Source: Methylacidiphilales bacterium
GTDB taxonomy: Bacteria > Verrucomicrobiota > Verrucomicrobiia > Methylacidiphilales > UBA1321
Assembly (NCBI GenBank): GCA_021272315.1
Contig: JAJSLI010000021.1
Location: forward strand, 1 to 64,000
Direction of reading: 5' to 3'
DNA length: 64,000 nucleotides
Below are positions 16,753 to 26,032 of this stretch, piece by piece. The notes beneath the pieces were generated by a model. It was not told where the DNA came from. It saw nothing but the letters and a program-made list of their open reading frames with translations, and searched no databases. Position 1 is the stretch's first letter; each line of letters opens with the position of its first letter. The translations under genes were made by a program, and so were the position numbers.

Positions 16753-17709
16753 ATGGCTGCCGTTTACGAAAACAACGCTTGGGCGCAGGTGAAGGAGGGC
16801 TGGAGACAGCTTTACGGGTCCTTTGCGCGCCAAGGCGTCAGCGTGGAGAATCACGAATTCCGCGCGGCGGCGGCGGTTGATTGGGGCCGGAGTTTTCACC
16901 GCGACAGCGTCGAGCTTTGCCTCAACCTGCGCGGCAACGGTACCGTGCGCGACGGACGGACCGAAGCGCGATATGCGCCCCATACAGTCGGCTTTTACTG
17001 CAATACGAAGTCGGACCTGAAAGCGCAGCGAGCGGCTGGCGAGACCCATTCGTTTATCACCGTCGAGTTTTCCCGGGGTTACGTGGAATCGCAGGTCGAA
17101 TCAATGGAGGATGCGTTGCATCCGGCGCTGCGGCGCTGGCTTTCGGGCCGCGCGGGTTCGGCGGCCGACGTCGGCGTAATGTCGCCGGGGCAGGAAGTGA
17201 CATTTCAGGCACTGCGGCAGCCGCCCGTACCGGTAGCGGCCCGGAAACTCTGGTACCAGGGCAAGACACTGGAACTGCTCTCCCAGGTGCTTTTCGAGCC
17301 TGTGCCTCGGGAGGAATTTTTCTGCCAGCGACAAAAACGGGTGGCACGCGAACGGGTGGAGCGGACGACGGCGATCCTGCGCAGTCATCTGGCCGATCCC
17401 CCCGACATCGAGGCGCTGGGAGCGCAGGTCGGCTGCAGCCCGTTTTACCTGAGTCGGCTTTTCTCGAAAGACATGGGCATGACAATCCCGCAGTACGTAC
17501 GTCAGCTTCGAATGGAGCGGGCGGCTGAATTACTGCTGGCGGGGCGGCACAACGTCACCGAAACGGCGATGGAAGTCGGTTATTCGTCGCTGAGCCATTT
17601 CAGCAAGGCGTTCTGCACGACGATCGGCTGTTGTCCGGCCTTGTTCCCTTCGGCCAGGGCACTGGTGGAAAAATTCCAGGCGCGGAAAATGAATCCTACA
17701 GCCGGATAA
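16753..17709 (+). CDS. AraC family transcriptional regulator
   Basis: The 318-residue protein has the double helix-turn-helix of AraC/XylS regulators at its C-terminus ('PDIEALGAQVGCSPFYLSRL' and 'NVTETAMEVGYSSLSHFSKA'). The N-terminal 200 residues form a sensor domain resembling those of PchR-like regulators, but I cannot name the ligand. AGGG sits 5 nt before the ATG. Its end overlaps the convergent cupin gene by 14 bp. Target genes are not evident. Confidence 0.88.
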   Translation: MAAVYENNAWAQVKEGWRQLYGSFARQGVSVENHEFRAAAAVDWGRSFHRDSVELCLNLRGNGTVRDGRTEARYAPHTVGFYCNTKSDLKAQRAAGETHSFITVEFSRGYVESQVESMEDALHPALRRWLSGRAGSAADVGVMSPGQEVTFQALRQPPVPVAARKLWYQGKTLELLSQVLFEPVPREEFFCQRQKRVARERVERTTAILRSHLADPPDIEALGAQVGCSPFYLSRLFSKDMGMTIPQYVRQLRMERAAELLLAGRHNVTETAMEVGYSSLSHFSKAFCTTIGCCPALFPSARALVEKFQARKMNPTAG

Positions 17710-18139
17710 ATTCGCCGACCTTTGGTAGCGCTTTGAGCGCGGCGGCGTTGGCGGTATCGGGCAGTTCGGGCTTGTCCCGATCAACGTTAACGAGGCAGAG
17801 AAAACCGAGTGGCTCGCCGGTCGTGGCGCGGAATTGGTGCCAGGTCAGTGAGGGGATGTGGATGAGATCGTTGAGGCTGATCTCGTAGATGGCGTCGCCG
17901 ACGAGGCAGTGGCCGCGCCCGCGGATGACCATGACGGAGTGAATGTGGTCGTGGCGCTCGAGCGTGGAATGGCCGCCGGGTAGGATTTCAAAGTAGCGGA
18001 GTTGCGCGCCGAGCTTGGGGCCGCCCTCGAAGAGAACCTGACGTGAGATGGTCTTGAAGTGGGTGCCGTCCTCTTTGTAGTTGAGGACGGGCAGGCCGTC
18101 CCAGCGGAAATCGCCGGCGTGGCGGATGAGGGTGTTCAT
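17696..18139 (-). CDS. Cupin-domain protein
   Basis: This small single-domain cupin has motif 1 in 'FEILPGGHSTLERHDHIHSV' and motif 2 in 'NDLIHIPSLTWHQFRA', giving a plausible His-rich metal site. I choose ATG 18139 ('MNTLIRHAGDF', 147 residues) with GGG at a suitable distance; the track's GTG at 18154 adds five residues. The function is unspecified: a small-molecule binding or metal-dependent isomerase/oxygenase-like enzyme. It shares the minus strand with the membrane protein and glycerate kinase upstream. Confidence 0.82.
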   Translation of the reverse strand: MNTLIRHAGDFRWDGLPVLNYKEDGTHFKTISRQVLFEGGPKLGAQLRYFEILPGGHSTLERHDHIHSVMVIRGRGHCLVGDAIYEISLNDLIHIPSLTWHQFRATTGEPLGFLCLVNVDRDKPELPDTANAAALKALPKVGEFIRL

Positions 18140-18158
18140 GATCGTGCCCGACACCCTA

Positions 18159-18539
18159 TCACCGTTTTCGGGTTAAAAAAAGCAAACCAAGCAAGCCGGG
18201 GATGAACGCCCCCAAAGCGTAGCCGATGGTATCAAGGACGACTTTCCCCTCTTCTTTCAGTCCGATCAGCGCAAAAAGCGCCGCAGCCAGAAACGCGATG
18301 GTCAGACAGTAGCGACGGCGATTATTCCAGACTCGGCAATGCCATCCCAAGGCGGCGCCGGCAAAACTGATCAGCACCACGGGGAAAAAAGGCCACCCGA
18401 ACAAGGCGAGGACGGGCGCGGCAAAAAATCCCATGGGTCCCATGACTGCAATCCCAAAAATTCCGGACGCAAGGAGAAATGCGCTTGCCGAAACGCCTGC
18501 AACTTCGACTGCAATTTCGGAAAAAACATCAAATTTCAT
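18159..18539 (-). CDS. Small integral membrane protein, 126 aa, unknown function
   Basis: The ORF track merges this with upstream out-of-frame sequence; the real gene begins at ATG 18539 ('MKFDVFSEIAVEVAGVSASA'). Four hydrophobic stretches are visible, including 'MGFFAAPVLALFGWPFFPVV' and 'YALGAFIPGLLGLLFLTRKR', with a basic C-terminal end. I recognise no family. It lies 19 bp after the glycerate kinase gene and is probably in the same transcript. Confidence 0.65.
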   Translation of the reverse strand: MKFDVFSEIAVEVAGVSASAFLLASGIFGIAVMGPMGFFAAPVLALFGWPFFPVVLISFAGAALGWHCRVWNNRRRYCLTIAFLAAALFALIGLKEEGKVVLDTIGYALGAFIPGLLGLLFLTRKR

Positions 18540-18558
18540 TGTGAGTTGAGCAAAATAA

Positions 18559-19761
18559 TTAGCGTTGATTCTTTCGATGCCGTTCTGATCCGGCCCGGCT
18601 GTTGGAAGAGGAGGCAAGATCATAGGCAAGTTTTTCAAGTCGCCTGGCGTGCAGGGCGGAGGTGAGCGATTCCGGGGGCGGGCCGGGTTTCTCCCTGGTG
18701 CTGAGGGCGGCGACCTTGTCGAAAGGCGTCTTCGCCAGCGGGAGGGCAACGCGTCCGCAAAAGGCCCAGGCAGGGCGATTGAGTTTGCGCGCGAGTCGGC
18801 CGAGTTGCGCGGGGGCCTTGCCGAGAAGCGAGGTGCGGTCGAAGCTGCCCTCGCCGGTGATGACAAGATCGTGCGCACGGACCAGGGCATCAAGTTTGGC
18901 CAGGCGACGCACGAGTTGGAATCCGTTTTCGCGCCGCGCGTTGAAAAAGACAATGAGTCCGTAACCGCAACCACCAGCGGCACCCGCGCCGGGTTCTTGG
19001 GCGGCATCGCGGCCAAGGTCGCGCCGGACGATGCGGGCGAGACGACGCAGGCCGGCGTCAAGGCGCGCAACCATGGCGGAATCGGCGCCTTTTTGCGGCC
19101 CGAACTGGACCGCCGCGCCCTTCGGGCCGTAGAGGGGATTATCGACGTCGGTGGCGACGACGAAGCGTGCGCGCGGAAGCTCGGCTGGCGGGACGATGCG
19201 GGCCAGTTGAGCGAGGCCGGCGCCGTTAAGCGGAATATCGCGGCCATTTTGGTCGAGAAAGCGGTAACCGATGGCTGCAGCGAGGGAAATGCCGCCTTCC
19301 GTGGTGGCGCTGCCGCCGAGACCGACAAGAATTTCGGTGCAGCCTTCGCGTAGTGCAAGGGTGATGAGCCTTCCGGTGCCAAGATTGTTGGTCTGTTCGG
19401 GATTGCGCAGGGCCGGTGGCAGTTGCGCGATGCCGGAAGCTTCGGCAAGGCCGATGACCGCGGTGTGGCCGTCGTCCAGCAGGCCCCATTTGGCGCGGCA
19501 GGGGCGCAGGGCGGCGTCGATCGTCCGGATGGCTCGGAACCGTCCCCGGGACTGGCGGACCATCACCTCGACGAAGCCTTCGCCGCCGTCGGTTAGGGTG
19601 AATAGGGTGGTCTTTACGCCGGGCCAGGCGCGGCGCAGCCCTTTTTCGATGGCGCGGGCGGCAGCCTCCGACGTGAGCGTGCCCTTGAATTTGTCAGGAG
19701 CGATTAAAATGCGCCGCGGGATTTTGTAAGAAACTTCCCGCGCACGGCGATTTCTGGGCAT
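18559..19761 (-). CDS. Glycerate kinase (GlxK/GarK family)
   Basis: From ATG 19761 the protein has 400 residues. It carries 'ILIAPDKFKGTLTSEAAARA' at the N-terminus, 'TDGGEGFVEVMV', 'NNLGTGRLITLALREGC' and 'GLGGSATTEGGISLAAAIGY', all hallmarks of the bacterial glycerate kinase family that makes phosphoglycerate from D-glycerate. The track's start at 19896 adds 45 unlike residues. A GlcD-type oxidase at 57 kb could feed glyoxylate into the same route, but it is not linked. Confidence 0.88.
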   Translation of the reverse strand: MPRNRRAREVSYKIPRRILIAPDKFKGTLTSEAAARAIEKGLRRAWPGVKTTLFTLTDGGEGFVEVMVRQSRGRFRAIRTIDAALRPCRAKWGLLDDGHTAVIGLAEASGIAQLPPALRNPEQTNNLGTGRLITLALREGCTEILVGLGGSATTEGGISLAAAIGYRFLDQNGRDIPLNGAGLAQLARIVPPAELPRARFVVATDVDNPLYGPKGAAVQFGPQKGADSAMVARLDAGLRRLARIVRRDLGRDAAQEPGAGAAGGCGYGLIVFFNARRENGFQLVRRLAKLDALVRAHDLVITGEGSFDRTSLLGKAPAQLGRLARKLNRPAWAFCGRVALPLAKTPFDKVAALSTREKPGPPPESLTSALHARRLEKLAYDLASSSNSRAGSERHRKNQR

Positions 19762-19952
19762 GTCTTTGATCAAAGAGAATCTTGCCCGCGACGCAAGGAT
19801 GACCGTACAAAATCTTTGCCGGATGGCGCGCGCGGCGTTTCTGGCGGCGGCAAAATCCCTAGTGGGCGAAGATGTCCTGGTTTGCGCGGCGCCCACCCTG
19901 AACGCCTTTATTTTTCACGCGACAAATCACGCAAGCCGCGTACGTTCCACGC

Positions 19953-20207
19953 ATGTCCAAGCCCCGCCCTTTTCTCTACATTAAATCCGGCTGCCCGTGG
20001 TGCGTCGAAGCCGAGGATTACCTGCACCAGCACGGTATCGCCTACGGCAAGGCCGACGTGCGGACGGACCAGGTCGCCTTCGACGAGATGAAACGGCTTT
20101 CGGGCCAGACCATGGCGCCGACCCTGCGTTGGGACGAGGAAATCCTCGCCGATTTTGGCGTGGAGGAACTCGACGCCTTTTTGCGGAAGCGGAACGTGAT
20201 CAAATGA
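19953..20207 (+). CDS. Glutaredoxin-like protein
   Basis: This is an 84-residue thioredoxin-fold protein starting 'MSKPRPFLYIKSGCPWCVEA', with the dithiol active site C14-P-W-C17. The cis-proline region is 'QTMAPTLRWDEEILADFGVE', close to the glutaredoxin TVP-x-(I/V) pattern. It is a cytoplasmic dithiol reductant. It is followed by the DUF309 gene after 18 bp on the same strand. Confidence 0.85.
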   Translation: MSKPRPFLYIKSGCPWCVEAEDYLHQHGIAYGKADVRTDQVAFDEMKRLSGQTMAPTLRWDEEILADFGVEELDAFLRKRNVIK

Positions 20208-20225
20208 AGCGGATGGTGCCGTCCC

Positions 20226-20660
20226 ATGAGCCATAAATCGGCGAAAATCGAAGAGTTGTTGACGGGGATGGAGGCGGTGCCCGGGTTCGACCGGCATTAC
20301 GTTGGCTTTTTTCGCTGTTTCAACGCCCAGCTTTATTACGAAGCGCACGATGTGCTCGAGGAGGTCTGGCTGCCGATGCGGGGACAGCCGCAGGCGAAGT
20401 TTTATCAGGGACTGATCCAGATGGCGGGCGGGTTTGTCCATTTGCAGAAAGGGCGGCTTGACCCGGCGGCGCGTTTGTTTGCGCTGGCATTGACGAACTT
20501 CGAGGGTTATCCGTCGCGGCACGCTGGGGTGGACCTCGACGCTATCCGGCATCTGTGCCATCACCATCGCGAGGAGATCATCGAGTCGCACGCCAAGCTG
20601 AACCCGTGGTCGCGGGAACATCCGCCGAAATTCGAATTGCCCGCCGGGGCGTCGATCTAA
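20226..20660 (+). CDS. DUF309 domain protein
   Basis: The 144-residue protein contains the DUF309 core: 'RCFNAQLYYEAHDVLEEVWL' with the conserved ExHxxLE-like motif, then 'AKFYQGLIQMAGGFVHLQKG'. The family is small, helical and of unknown function. No membrane or signal segment is visible. It is probably cotranscribed with the glutaredoxin. Confidence 0.85.
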   Translation: MSHKSAKIEELLTGMEAVPGFDRHYVGFFRCFNAQLYYEAHDVLEEVWLPMRGQPQAKFYQGLIQMAGGFVHLQKGRLDPAARLFALALTNFEGYPSRHAGVDLDAIRHLCHHHREEIIESHAKLNPWSREHPPKFELPAGASI

Positions 20661-20921
20661 ATCTAAATGATTTTACGGTTTTGCCGTATACCCGGTTGCT
20701 TGATCAAGGACAAGCGTCGGACGACGACAACCAAGCTCGACCGCTTTCAGCATTTTGGACGCTCTCAAATTTTTTTCCGTTCGACTTCGTCCTCGAACTC
20801 CCGTAATTTTTGCTTTGCTCAAGCAAAGTCGGTTGTATGCCGGGATTGGAAAACCCATGCAAATCCAGAGGGTACCAAGCCTTTTTGCTGAAAGCGCCAA
20901 GTAGTTATAGTTGGGATGTCA

Positions 20922-21012
20922 GGAGCTGTGGCCGAGTGGCTGAAGGCGATGGTTTGCTAAACCGTTGTACGGCCTTAAAACCGTACCGAGGGTTCGAATC
21001 CCTCCGGCTCCG
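20922..21012 (+). tRNA. tRNA-Ser (anticodon GCU)
   Basis: The acceptor GGAGCTG (20922-20928) pairs with CGGCTCC (21005-21011) with one G-U pair, and G is the discriminator. The anticodon loop TTGCTAA gives GCU. A long variable arm (TACGG/CCGTA) and 'GGTTCGAATCC' confirm tRNA-Ser. CCA is not encoded. Short GTACC repeats follow within 45 bp. Confidence 0.95.
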
Positions 21013-21280
21013 CTCCTCTGAAAATAGGGTTAGGCGTACCAAAAACGTACCAAACTCTCTTTGGGTGGCCTTGTGATTTTGAGACGGGCCTTCCCCTGTC
21101 TTTATATATCAGGGACTAACCGATGCTGCGACCATCTGCCACCGGAGTCGGAAAGTTATTCAATCGTCTTCTCCGTAACTCATGGAATCGCGCTGGTGGT
21201 CGCCCGCTGCAGGTCGAGTTCGAGTTGGGTGTATCAGCGAAAACCCAAAGAAGAGGAAATCAGCGATATTTTTTTGTTCT

Positions 21281-22663
21281 CTATCTGGTGCAATATTGCA
21301 GCAGCTCGTGGTGGACCGCCTCAGCGGCGATGGATCTCGCCGTGTCCTCAAAAGAGCAAGGTTTCTCGGTCAGCAACACGGGCGAGTCGTTTTCATCCTC
21401 GGGGCGCCTTCCATGCGAACCCCGCACAAGCGCGGCATCGAGCGGGATCACCTTCAACAAGCCCCTGAGTCCGAGTTTTTTTCGCAGCAAAAAGGCGGCG
21501 ATGCGCAGATGAGGCCAGCGTAGTTTGGGGTCAAGAAACAGTTCCGCTGGATCGTAGCCCGATTTGCGATGAATATCGACCGTGCGCGCGAAGTCGGGAG
21601 CAAGCGCATCATCCTCCCAATAATAGTAGGTGAACCAACTGCGCGGTCTGGCCACGGCAATGAGATCGCCGCTGCGTCGGTGTTGGATTCCCCATTCCGT
21701 TTGCGCATGGCGGTCCAAAACCAGTTCGACGCCCGGTTCCGACTCGATGGCCGTGCGCACCTTCGATTCCAACGCGCGGTTGTTGAGATAAATGTGGGCA
21801 ACTTGATGGTCCGCGATGGCGAAAGCCTGACTGGCTCCGCAGTCGAGTGTTTCCAGGCCAAGTTCATCTTTAAGCGCGAGCCAGCCGTGGCGGCGGAAGA
21901 GACGGTTAAGGTGGATGGGCGTGTTGACTTCCGTGATTCCATATTCGGAGAGCACGGCGACCTGAACCGACCGCTTCTGGAAAAAATCGATAAGGTCGCC
22001 GACCAGATCGTCCACCAGGCGCAGATCATCTTCGATTTTGGGATCGCGCGGTCCGAGGCGTTGGAGGTTGTAATCGAGGTGCGGCAAATAAACCAGGCTG
22101 AGCGTGGGTCGATGTCGTTCCTCGATCCAGCGTGCGGCATCAGCAATCCACCGCGAGGAGCCTATCCCCGCCATCGGTCCCCAAAACTGGGTGAAGGGAA
22201 ATTCACCGAGATCTTTCTTTATTTCCGGACGCAGCGAGAGCGGTCCGGTATGGATGTCGAAAATCTTGCGGCCATCAGCGGGATAGAGCGGTCGCGGCGT
22301 GATGGAGTAATCGACGGCGGCATGCATGTTGTACCACCAGAAGAGTTGGGCGCAGGTGAAGGAAGAATCCTGCGTGCGCAGTTTGTCCCACAATTTCGGA
22401 CCCGCCACGAGATGGTTCGATTGCTTCCAGAAATGGACCTCGGCCAACTCTCGGTCGTACCAGCCGTTGCCCACGATGCCATGCTGCGCCGGCGGCAGGC
22501 CCGTTAGGTAACACGATTGGGCGGTGCAGGTGACTGCCGGGAAGGCCGGACAGATCGTGCTTAATTGCCCGTTGCGGGCAAAGGCCGAGAGCCGCGGCAT
22601 GGCCGGGCCGAGCAGCGCGCGGGTTAGACCTACGACGTTGAGAACCACGGTGCGGCGTATCAT
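21281..22663 (-). CDS. eboF: EboF-like alkaline phosphatase superfamily phosphodiesterase
   Basis: The 460-residue protein belongs to the nucleotide pyrophosphatase/phosphodiesterase branch of the alkaline phosphatase superfamily. The nucleophile threonine lies in 'FPAVTCTAQSCYLTGLPPAQ', followed by 'HGIVGNGWYDRE'; further metal ligands are expected in 'VYLPHLDYNLQRLG' and 'AVLSEYGITEVNTPIHLNRL'. It is the last gene of the ebo unit and 4 bp from eboD. The ebo pathway has been linked to export of scytonemin precursors in cyanobacteria; the natural product here is unknown. Confidence 0.85.
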   Translation of the reverse strand: MIRRTVVLNVVGLTRALLGPAMPRLSAFARNGQLSTICPAFPAVTCTAQSCYLTGLPPAQHGIVGNGWYDRELAEVHFWKQSNHLVAGPKLWDKLRTQDSSFTCAQLFWWYNMHAAVDYSITPRPLYPADGRKIFDIHTGPLSLRPEIKKDLGEFPFTQFWGPMAGIGSSRWIADAARWIEERHRPTLSLVYLPHLDYNLQRLGPRDPKIEDDLRLVDDLVGDLIDFFQKRSVQVAVLSEYGITEVNTPIHLNRLFRRHGWLALKDELGLETLDCGASQAFAIADHQVAHIYLNNRALESKVRTAIESEPGVELVLDRHAQTEWGIQHRRSGDLIAVARPRSWFTYYYWEDDALAPDFARTVDIHRKSGYDPAELFLDPKLRWPHLRIAAFLLRKKLGLRGLLKVIPLDAALVRGSHGRRPEDENDSPVLLTEKPCSFEDTARSIAAEAVHHELLQYCTR

Positions 22664-22667
22664 GGGT

Positions 22668-23849
22668 TCAGATGGCGACGGGTTGCAGCTTGGAACGACG
22701 CGCCAATTCCAAAATGCTTTCCCGCATCAACGCGGCATCGATTTCGCGCACTTCCACGCCGCGACCGATCTCCTTTAGCAGAGTCACAGTCAATTCTCCT
22801 CCGAGATGCTCACGAAATTCCTCCAAGCCGTCGAGAAGAAGCAAATTTCCGGTCGGGTCGATTTGTGCCATAAGCGGATCGAAGATGGAGAAGCCCAGCT
22901 TCAGGATGAGGGCAAGCGCGCGGTCGGTCGCAACGCCGGAAAACATGCCCCTTTTGTGACTGTAGAGGGTGTCGAGCGCCAGTCCCAAGGCAACCGCCGC
23001 GCCGTGTGAAATCGTGAAGGCCGACATTTGCTCCAGTTTGTGGGCTGACCAGTGACCAAAATCGAGCGGTCGCGCGGAGCCGAATTCAAACGGATCGCCC
23101 GATTCCGCGATATGCCGGACATGGAGTTCCGCGCAACGGCGAATGATCCGTTCCATCGCACCGTTTGCAAGGAGGGCCAGATCGTCCGTCGAGTGCTCGA
23201 TCTCCTCAAAGAAAGCGGCGTCTCGAATCAACGCGACCTTGACTGCCTCGATCAATCCCGCCCTTTTCTCCACCGGGGGAAGATGACTCAGAAACTCGCT
23301 GTCGTTGATAACCGCGAAGGGCGGCGAAAATGTTCCGATAAAATTTTTCTTACCAAAGGCATTGATGCCGTTTTTTACCCCAACGCCACCATCAGCCTGG
23401 CTCAGCGTCGTGGTGGGCAAACGAATGTGTCGCACACCACGATGGGCGGTGGCTGCGGCAAACCCTGCGGCATCGAGCAACGCTCCGCCACCGATGGCGA
23501 GAAGGTAGGAATGCCGGCAAACGCCGTGTTGTTCGATTTGACGATGAAGCTCATCGACCAGATCGCTATTATTTTTTGCCGCTTCTCCTCCCAGCGCAAC
23601 GAGAGGAGGGCAGACAAGTCTTGCCTGACAGGATTCGAGGGAAAAATAGGAAACGACTTGATCGACCAATAAGGGAAAAGTTCGCACCACACCCTGGTCG
23701 ATGACGACAAGCACTTTCGCCGGGCTTCCTGAAGCCGAGGCGGAAACGAGTCGGGCAAGAAGGTGATTCTGTGGCGAGAATGTGCAGCGCGTGAAGTAGA
23801 TGCGATGCGCGAACGAGACCTTGATCGTGCGTTCGAGGGAGGTCGTCAT
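22668..23849 (-). CDS. eboD: EboD-like 3-dehydroquinate synthase family protein
   Basis: The track's ORF starts at 24272 inside eboC; the better start is ATG 23849 ('MTTSLERTIKVSFAHRIYFT', 393 residues), with GTGAG 9 nt upstream. It has the sugar-phosphate cyclase core: 'LLAIGGGALLDAAGFAAATA', 'LPTTTLSQADGGVGVKNGIN', and zinc ligands in 'EAVKVALIRD', 'DFGHWSAHKLE' and 'ISHGAAVALG'. EboD enzymes resemble AroB but act in the ebo pathway, and the shikimate substrate is not assumed. The gene follows eboC by 23 bp. Confidence 0.87.
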   Translation of the reverse strand: MTTSLERTIKVSFAHRIYFTRCTFSPQNHLLARLVSASASGSPAKVLVVIDQGVVRTFPLLVDQVVSYFSLESCQARLVCPPLVALGGEAAKNNSDLVDELHRQIEQHGVCRHSYLLAIGGGALLDAAGFAAATAHRGVRHIRLPTTTLSQADGGVGVKNGINAFGKKNFIGTFSPPFAVINDSEFLSHLPPVEKRAGLIEAVKVALIRDAAFFEEIEHSTDDLALLANGAMERIIRRCAELHVRHIAESGDPFEFGSARPLDFGHWSAHKLEQMSAFTISHGAAVALGLALDTLYSHKRGMFSGVATDRALALILKLGFSIFDPLMAQIDPTGNLLLLDGLEEFREHLGGELTVTLLKEIGRGVEVREIDAALMRESILELARRSKLQPVAI

Positions 23850-23872
23850 GTTTGGCATCTCACACGATGAAG

Positions 23873-24790
23873 TTATGTTGCCGGGACGATGCGTTGCAAG
23901 AGGAGAGCAAAACCGAAGAGGAGAAAAAATTCGGCGGTAGAAAATCCAAGCACTGGGGCAACTGCGATCATGTCGACCAGGACAATGCCTGCCAGCAGGC
24001 CGGAAACAACGCGCCCGATGGAGCGATTCGTTTTGCGCCAGAGCGGGACGAGGAGCCAGGCTATCCAGCCAAGGAACAGGAGACAGAATAAAAGTGGACG
24101 GGTATAGTGATAAGGCAAAAGGACACACATTCCGACTGAGAGCAGGACGGGAAGCAGAAACAACGGGAACGCCCAATGTGAAGGCTTTTCGGGTCGGCTC
24201 TCGCCCCGTGCGAGATAGGTGATTCCGGCAACGTAGACGCCAAGAACGACCGCCGGCGGCAGTACTGACCACAAAAGGTCAGGGTTTACGGAGACCGGGA
24301 CCACAGACCAAAGAAGATAGGGGCTTGATGCGGCTGATGCGGCCAGCAGATACAGGAGGAACCGGCAGAAGCCCATCGTGAGCGGTGCCCAGGAGACATT
24401 TTTGTGCCGGAAATCGTAAAGTACGATGACGGCGAGCAGCAGCAGCGCGATTTCGCTGGTGAGCCAGCAGAACGGAATCAGGCAGGCAAGTCCTGCCGCG
24501 AACCAGAGCACGGCAAGCAAGCCGACCGCGCGCCGGGAAATCTTTCCGGCGGGAATCGGACGCTCCGGATAATACTGGGCGTCGAAATTGGCGTCGCAAA
24601 AATCGTTGAGGAACATGCCACCGGTGTAGAGAAGACTTCCGCCGACAAGCAGGAATGCGAGCGCTTTCAAGTCTATCATCCAGGCCATAATCCAGCCTGT
24701 AATCAGATTGGACCAGACCGTTGGCAGGTTGGAAACGCGCCCGAGGATGAGCAAGGTCCGAAAACGTTCGCGGAGTGATTTCATGCGCAT
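23873..24790 (-). CDS. eboC: EboC-like UbiA family prenyltransferase
   Basis: This 305-residue polytopic membrane protein carries the first Asp-rich motif as 'FLNDFCDANFDAQYYPERPI' (NDxxDxxxD) and a second conserved region 'LYDFRHKNVSWAPLTMGFCR'. UbiA enzymes transfer a prenyl chain from an isoprenyl diphosphate to an acceptor in the membrane; the acceptor is unknown in ebo systems. A second ATG three codons downstream (24784) is an equally possible start. A REP-like palindrome lies in the 60-bp gap upstream. Confidence 0.87.
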   Translation of the reverse strand: MRMKSLRERFRTLLILGRVSNLPTVWSNLITGWIMAWMIDLKALAFLLVGGSLLYTGGMFLNDFCDANFDAQYYPERPIPAGKISRRAVGLLAVLWFAAGLACLIPFCWLTSEIALLLLAVIVLYDFRHKNVSWAPLTMGFCRFLLYLLAASAASSPYLLWSVVPVSVNPDLLWSVLPPAVVLGVYVAGITYLARGESRPEKPSHWAFPLFLLPVLLSVGMCVLLPYHYTRPLLFCLLFLGWIAWLLVPLWRKTNRSIGRVVSGLLAGIVLVDMIAVAPVLGFSTAEFFLLFGFALLLQRIVPAT

Positions 24791-24818
24791 GTTATCGGCT
24801 AAGAGATTCGGCTGAACT

Positions 24819-24843
24819 GATCCTTCGACAAGCTCAGGATGAC
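24819..24843. repeat. REP-like palindromic repeat between eboE and eboC
   Basis: The segment contains 'CCTTCGACAAGCTCAGGAT', on the minus strand 'ATCCTGAGCTTGTCGAAGG', a sequence I recognise as a common intergenic palindrome in many bacterial genomes. ATCCT/AGGAT arms flank an imperfect stem. It occupies the only sizeable gap in the ebo unit. Confidence 0.6.
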
Positions 24844-24850
24844 GGAATCT

Positions 24851-26032
24851 TCAATTAAGACCACGCTGCGCGAGTTGATTCAGACACCACTCATACTCCC
24901 GGACAAGCTGGTCGACAACTGACTTGGCGCGTAACTCTTCGGGCAGAACTTCCCAAGTGTAGGTTTCCATTTCAAGATGGGAACAGAGGCCGGGTTGCCG
25001 CGCGAGAAGGTCGAGCAGCCCCAGGAGATGGGGCGTGGTGGTCTTGCCATGGGCCAGGTTTGTCGCGTGGAGGGGTACATGAAAATGAATACGCCACTCG
25101 TCGTCTCCGGGCGGTTGGTCGAGGGCCACATCCAAGTCTTTGTCGCGGCGAAGCGTTCCGTCCATCGTCTGGGCGACGACCTGGTGCAAATAGGTGTCGT
25201 CGGCAAAACGCCGGAGCCATTCACGTCCGACTTTGTCAGGCACGATCTGGAGCGCGGAGCTCAGATGAATTTTACTGATGCGGACGCCTTCCTTCTGCAA
25301 GGCGGTGACCACATCGGCGGGTTTTTCGTATTCCACCGCCATGTGACAGGTGTCGTAATTGACACCCAGGAGGGTTCGGAGCCGCGAGTCGCCCGGACGA
25401 TCCGCCTCCATCTCCTGGAAGAAGCGAAGGGTTTCGGCGCTCGTCTCCCATAAGCCGAGCGGTTCAGGTTCCACGCCCAGGTGGAGGCGGCGGCCATGGA
25501 GCACGGAGCATTGTTCGATATGATCGAGGCATCTCCAAAGCTGCCCGCGAATTCGAGTTTTTTGTTCTCCGGTGATGATGAATTCCTTGAAGGAACCGGG
25601 CAGCGTGCTGACGCTTCCCTCGACGCCCTCGGGGAGAAGTTGCGCGAGCAAATCAAAAAGCCGATTGGTGTAAGCCAGCCGCTCGGGATGAGTCCAGTCG
25701 GGAAGATAGACCCGCTCCTTAACCTTGGCTCCGTGAAATTGGCCGAAGGGAAATCCGTTGATCGTGAAAACGTAACACTGATGCTGATGCAACCATCTCC
25801 GGAACGCGTCCAGCGTGCGCGGTTCGCTCAACTGGCGCGATGCTAGGTCGCTCAGACGCAAACCGATGGCGTAGAGTCGGCCGGGACAGACCCGCTCCTT
25901 GACTGCGAGCGTGTACTTTTCAAGCGAGGCCTGGGTTTCCGGCCAATCGTCGCCCCGGTGAATGTTCGTGCAGTAGGCAAGATGGAGATTATTTTTGAGC
26001 CGCACGGCATTTGTCCTCCCAGCCGATTTCAT
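24851..26032 (-). CDS. eboE: EboE-like metabolite-traffic protein (xylose-isomerase-like TIM barrel)
   Basis: The 393-residue protein has a sugar phosphate isomerase-like barrel pattern: '[14 protein letters not shown]' near the start, '[14 protein letters not shown]', '[15 protein letters not shown]', '[13 protein letters not shown]' and 'IHFHVPLHA', with acidic and His residues at strand ends suited to a divalent metal. This set is characteristic of EboE. It overlaps eboB by 44 bp if ATG 26032 is used; GTG 26005 would cut the overlap to 17 bp. The substrate is unknown. Confidence 0.86.
   Translation of the reverse strand: MKSAGRTNAVRLKNNLHLAYCTNIHRGDDWPETQASLEKYTLAVKERVCPGRLYAIGLRLSDLASRQLSEPRTLDAFRRWLHQHQCYVFTINGFPFGQFHGAKVKERVYLPDWTHPERLAYTNRLFDLLAQLLPEGVEGSVSTLPGSFKEFIITGEQKTRIRGQLWRCLDHIEQCSVLHGRRLHLGVEPEPLGLWETSAETLRFFQEMEADRPGDSRLRTLLGVNYDTCHMAVEYEKPADVVTALQKEGVRISKIHLSSALQIVPDKVGREWLRRFADDTYLHQVVAQTMDGTLRRDKDLDVALDQPPGDDEWRIHFHVPLHATNLAHGKTTTPHLLGLLDLLARQPGLCSHLEMETYTWEVLPEELRAKSVVDQLVREYEWCLNQLAQRGLN

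Noticed and set aside
18540-19448. N-terminal 300 residues of the ORF 18159-19448
   Set aside because: Out-of-frame copy of the glycerate kinase sequence; only the last 126 codons form a membrane protein.
20813-20828. Hairpin CTTTGC-TCAA-GCAAAG
   Set aside because: No T-run and not close to a gene end; left unannotated.
21030-21055. GTACC direct repeats just after tRNA-Ser(GCU), suggesting an integration site
   Set aside because: No integrase, no second att copy and no foreign block next to it; the repeats are too short.
21569-22507. 312-aa plus-strand ORF
   Set aside because: Antisense to eboF, without recognisable domains.
23850-24272. N-terminal extension of eboD in the ORF track
   Set aside because: It overlaps eboC in another frame; the family start is at 23849.
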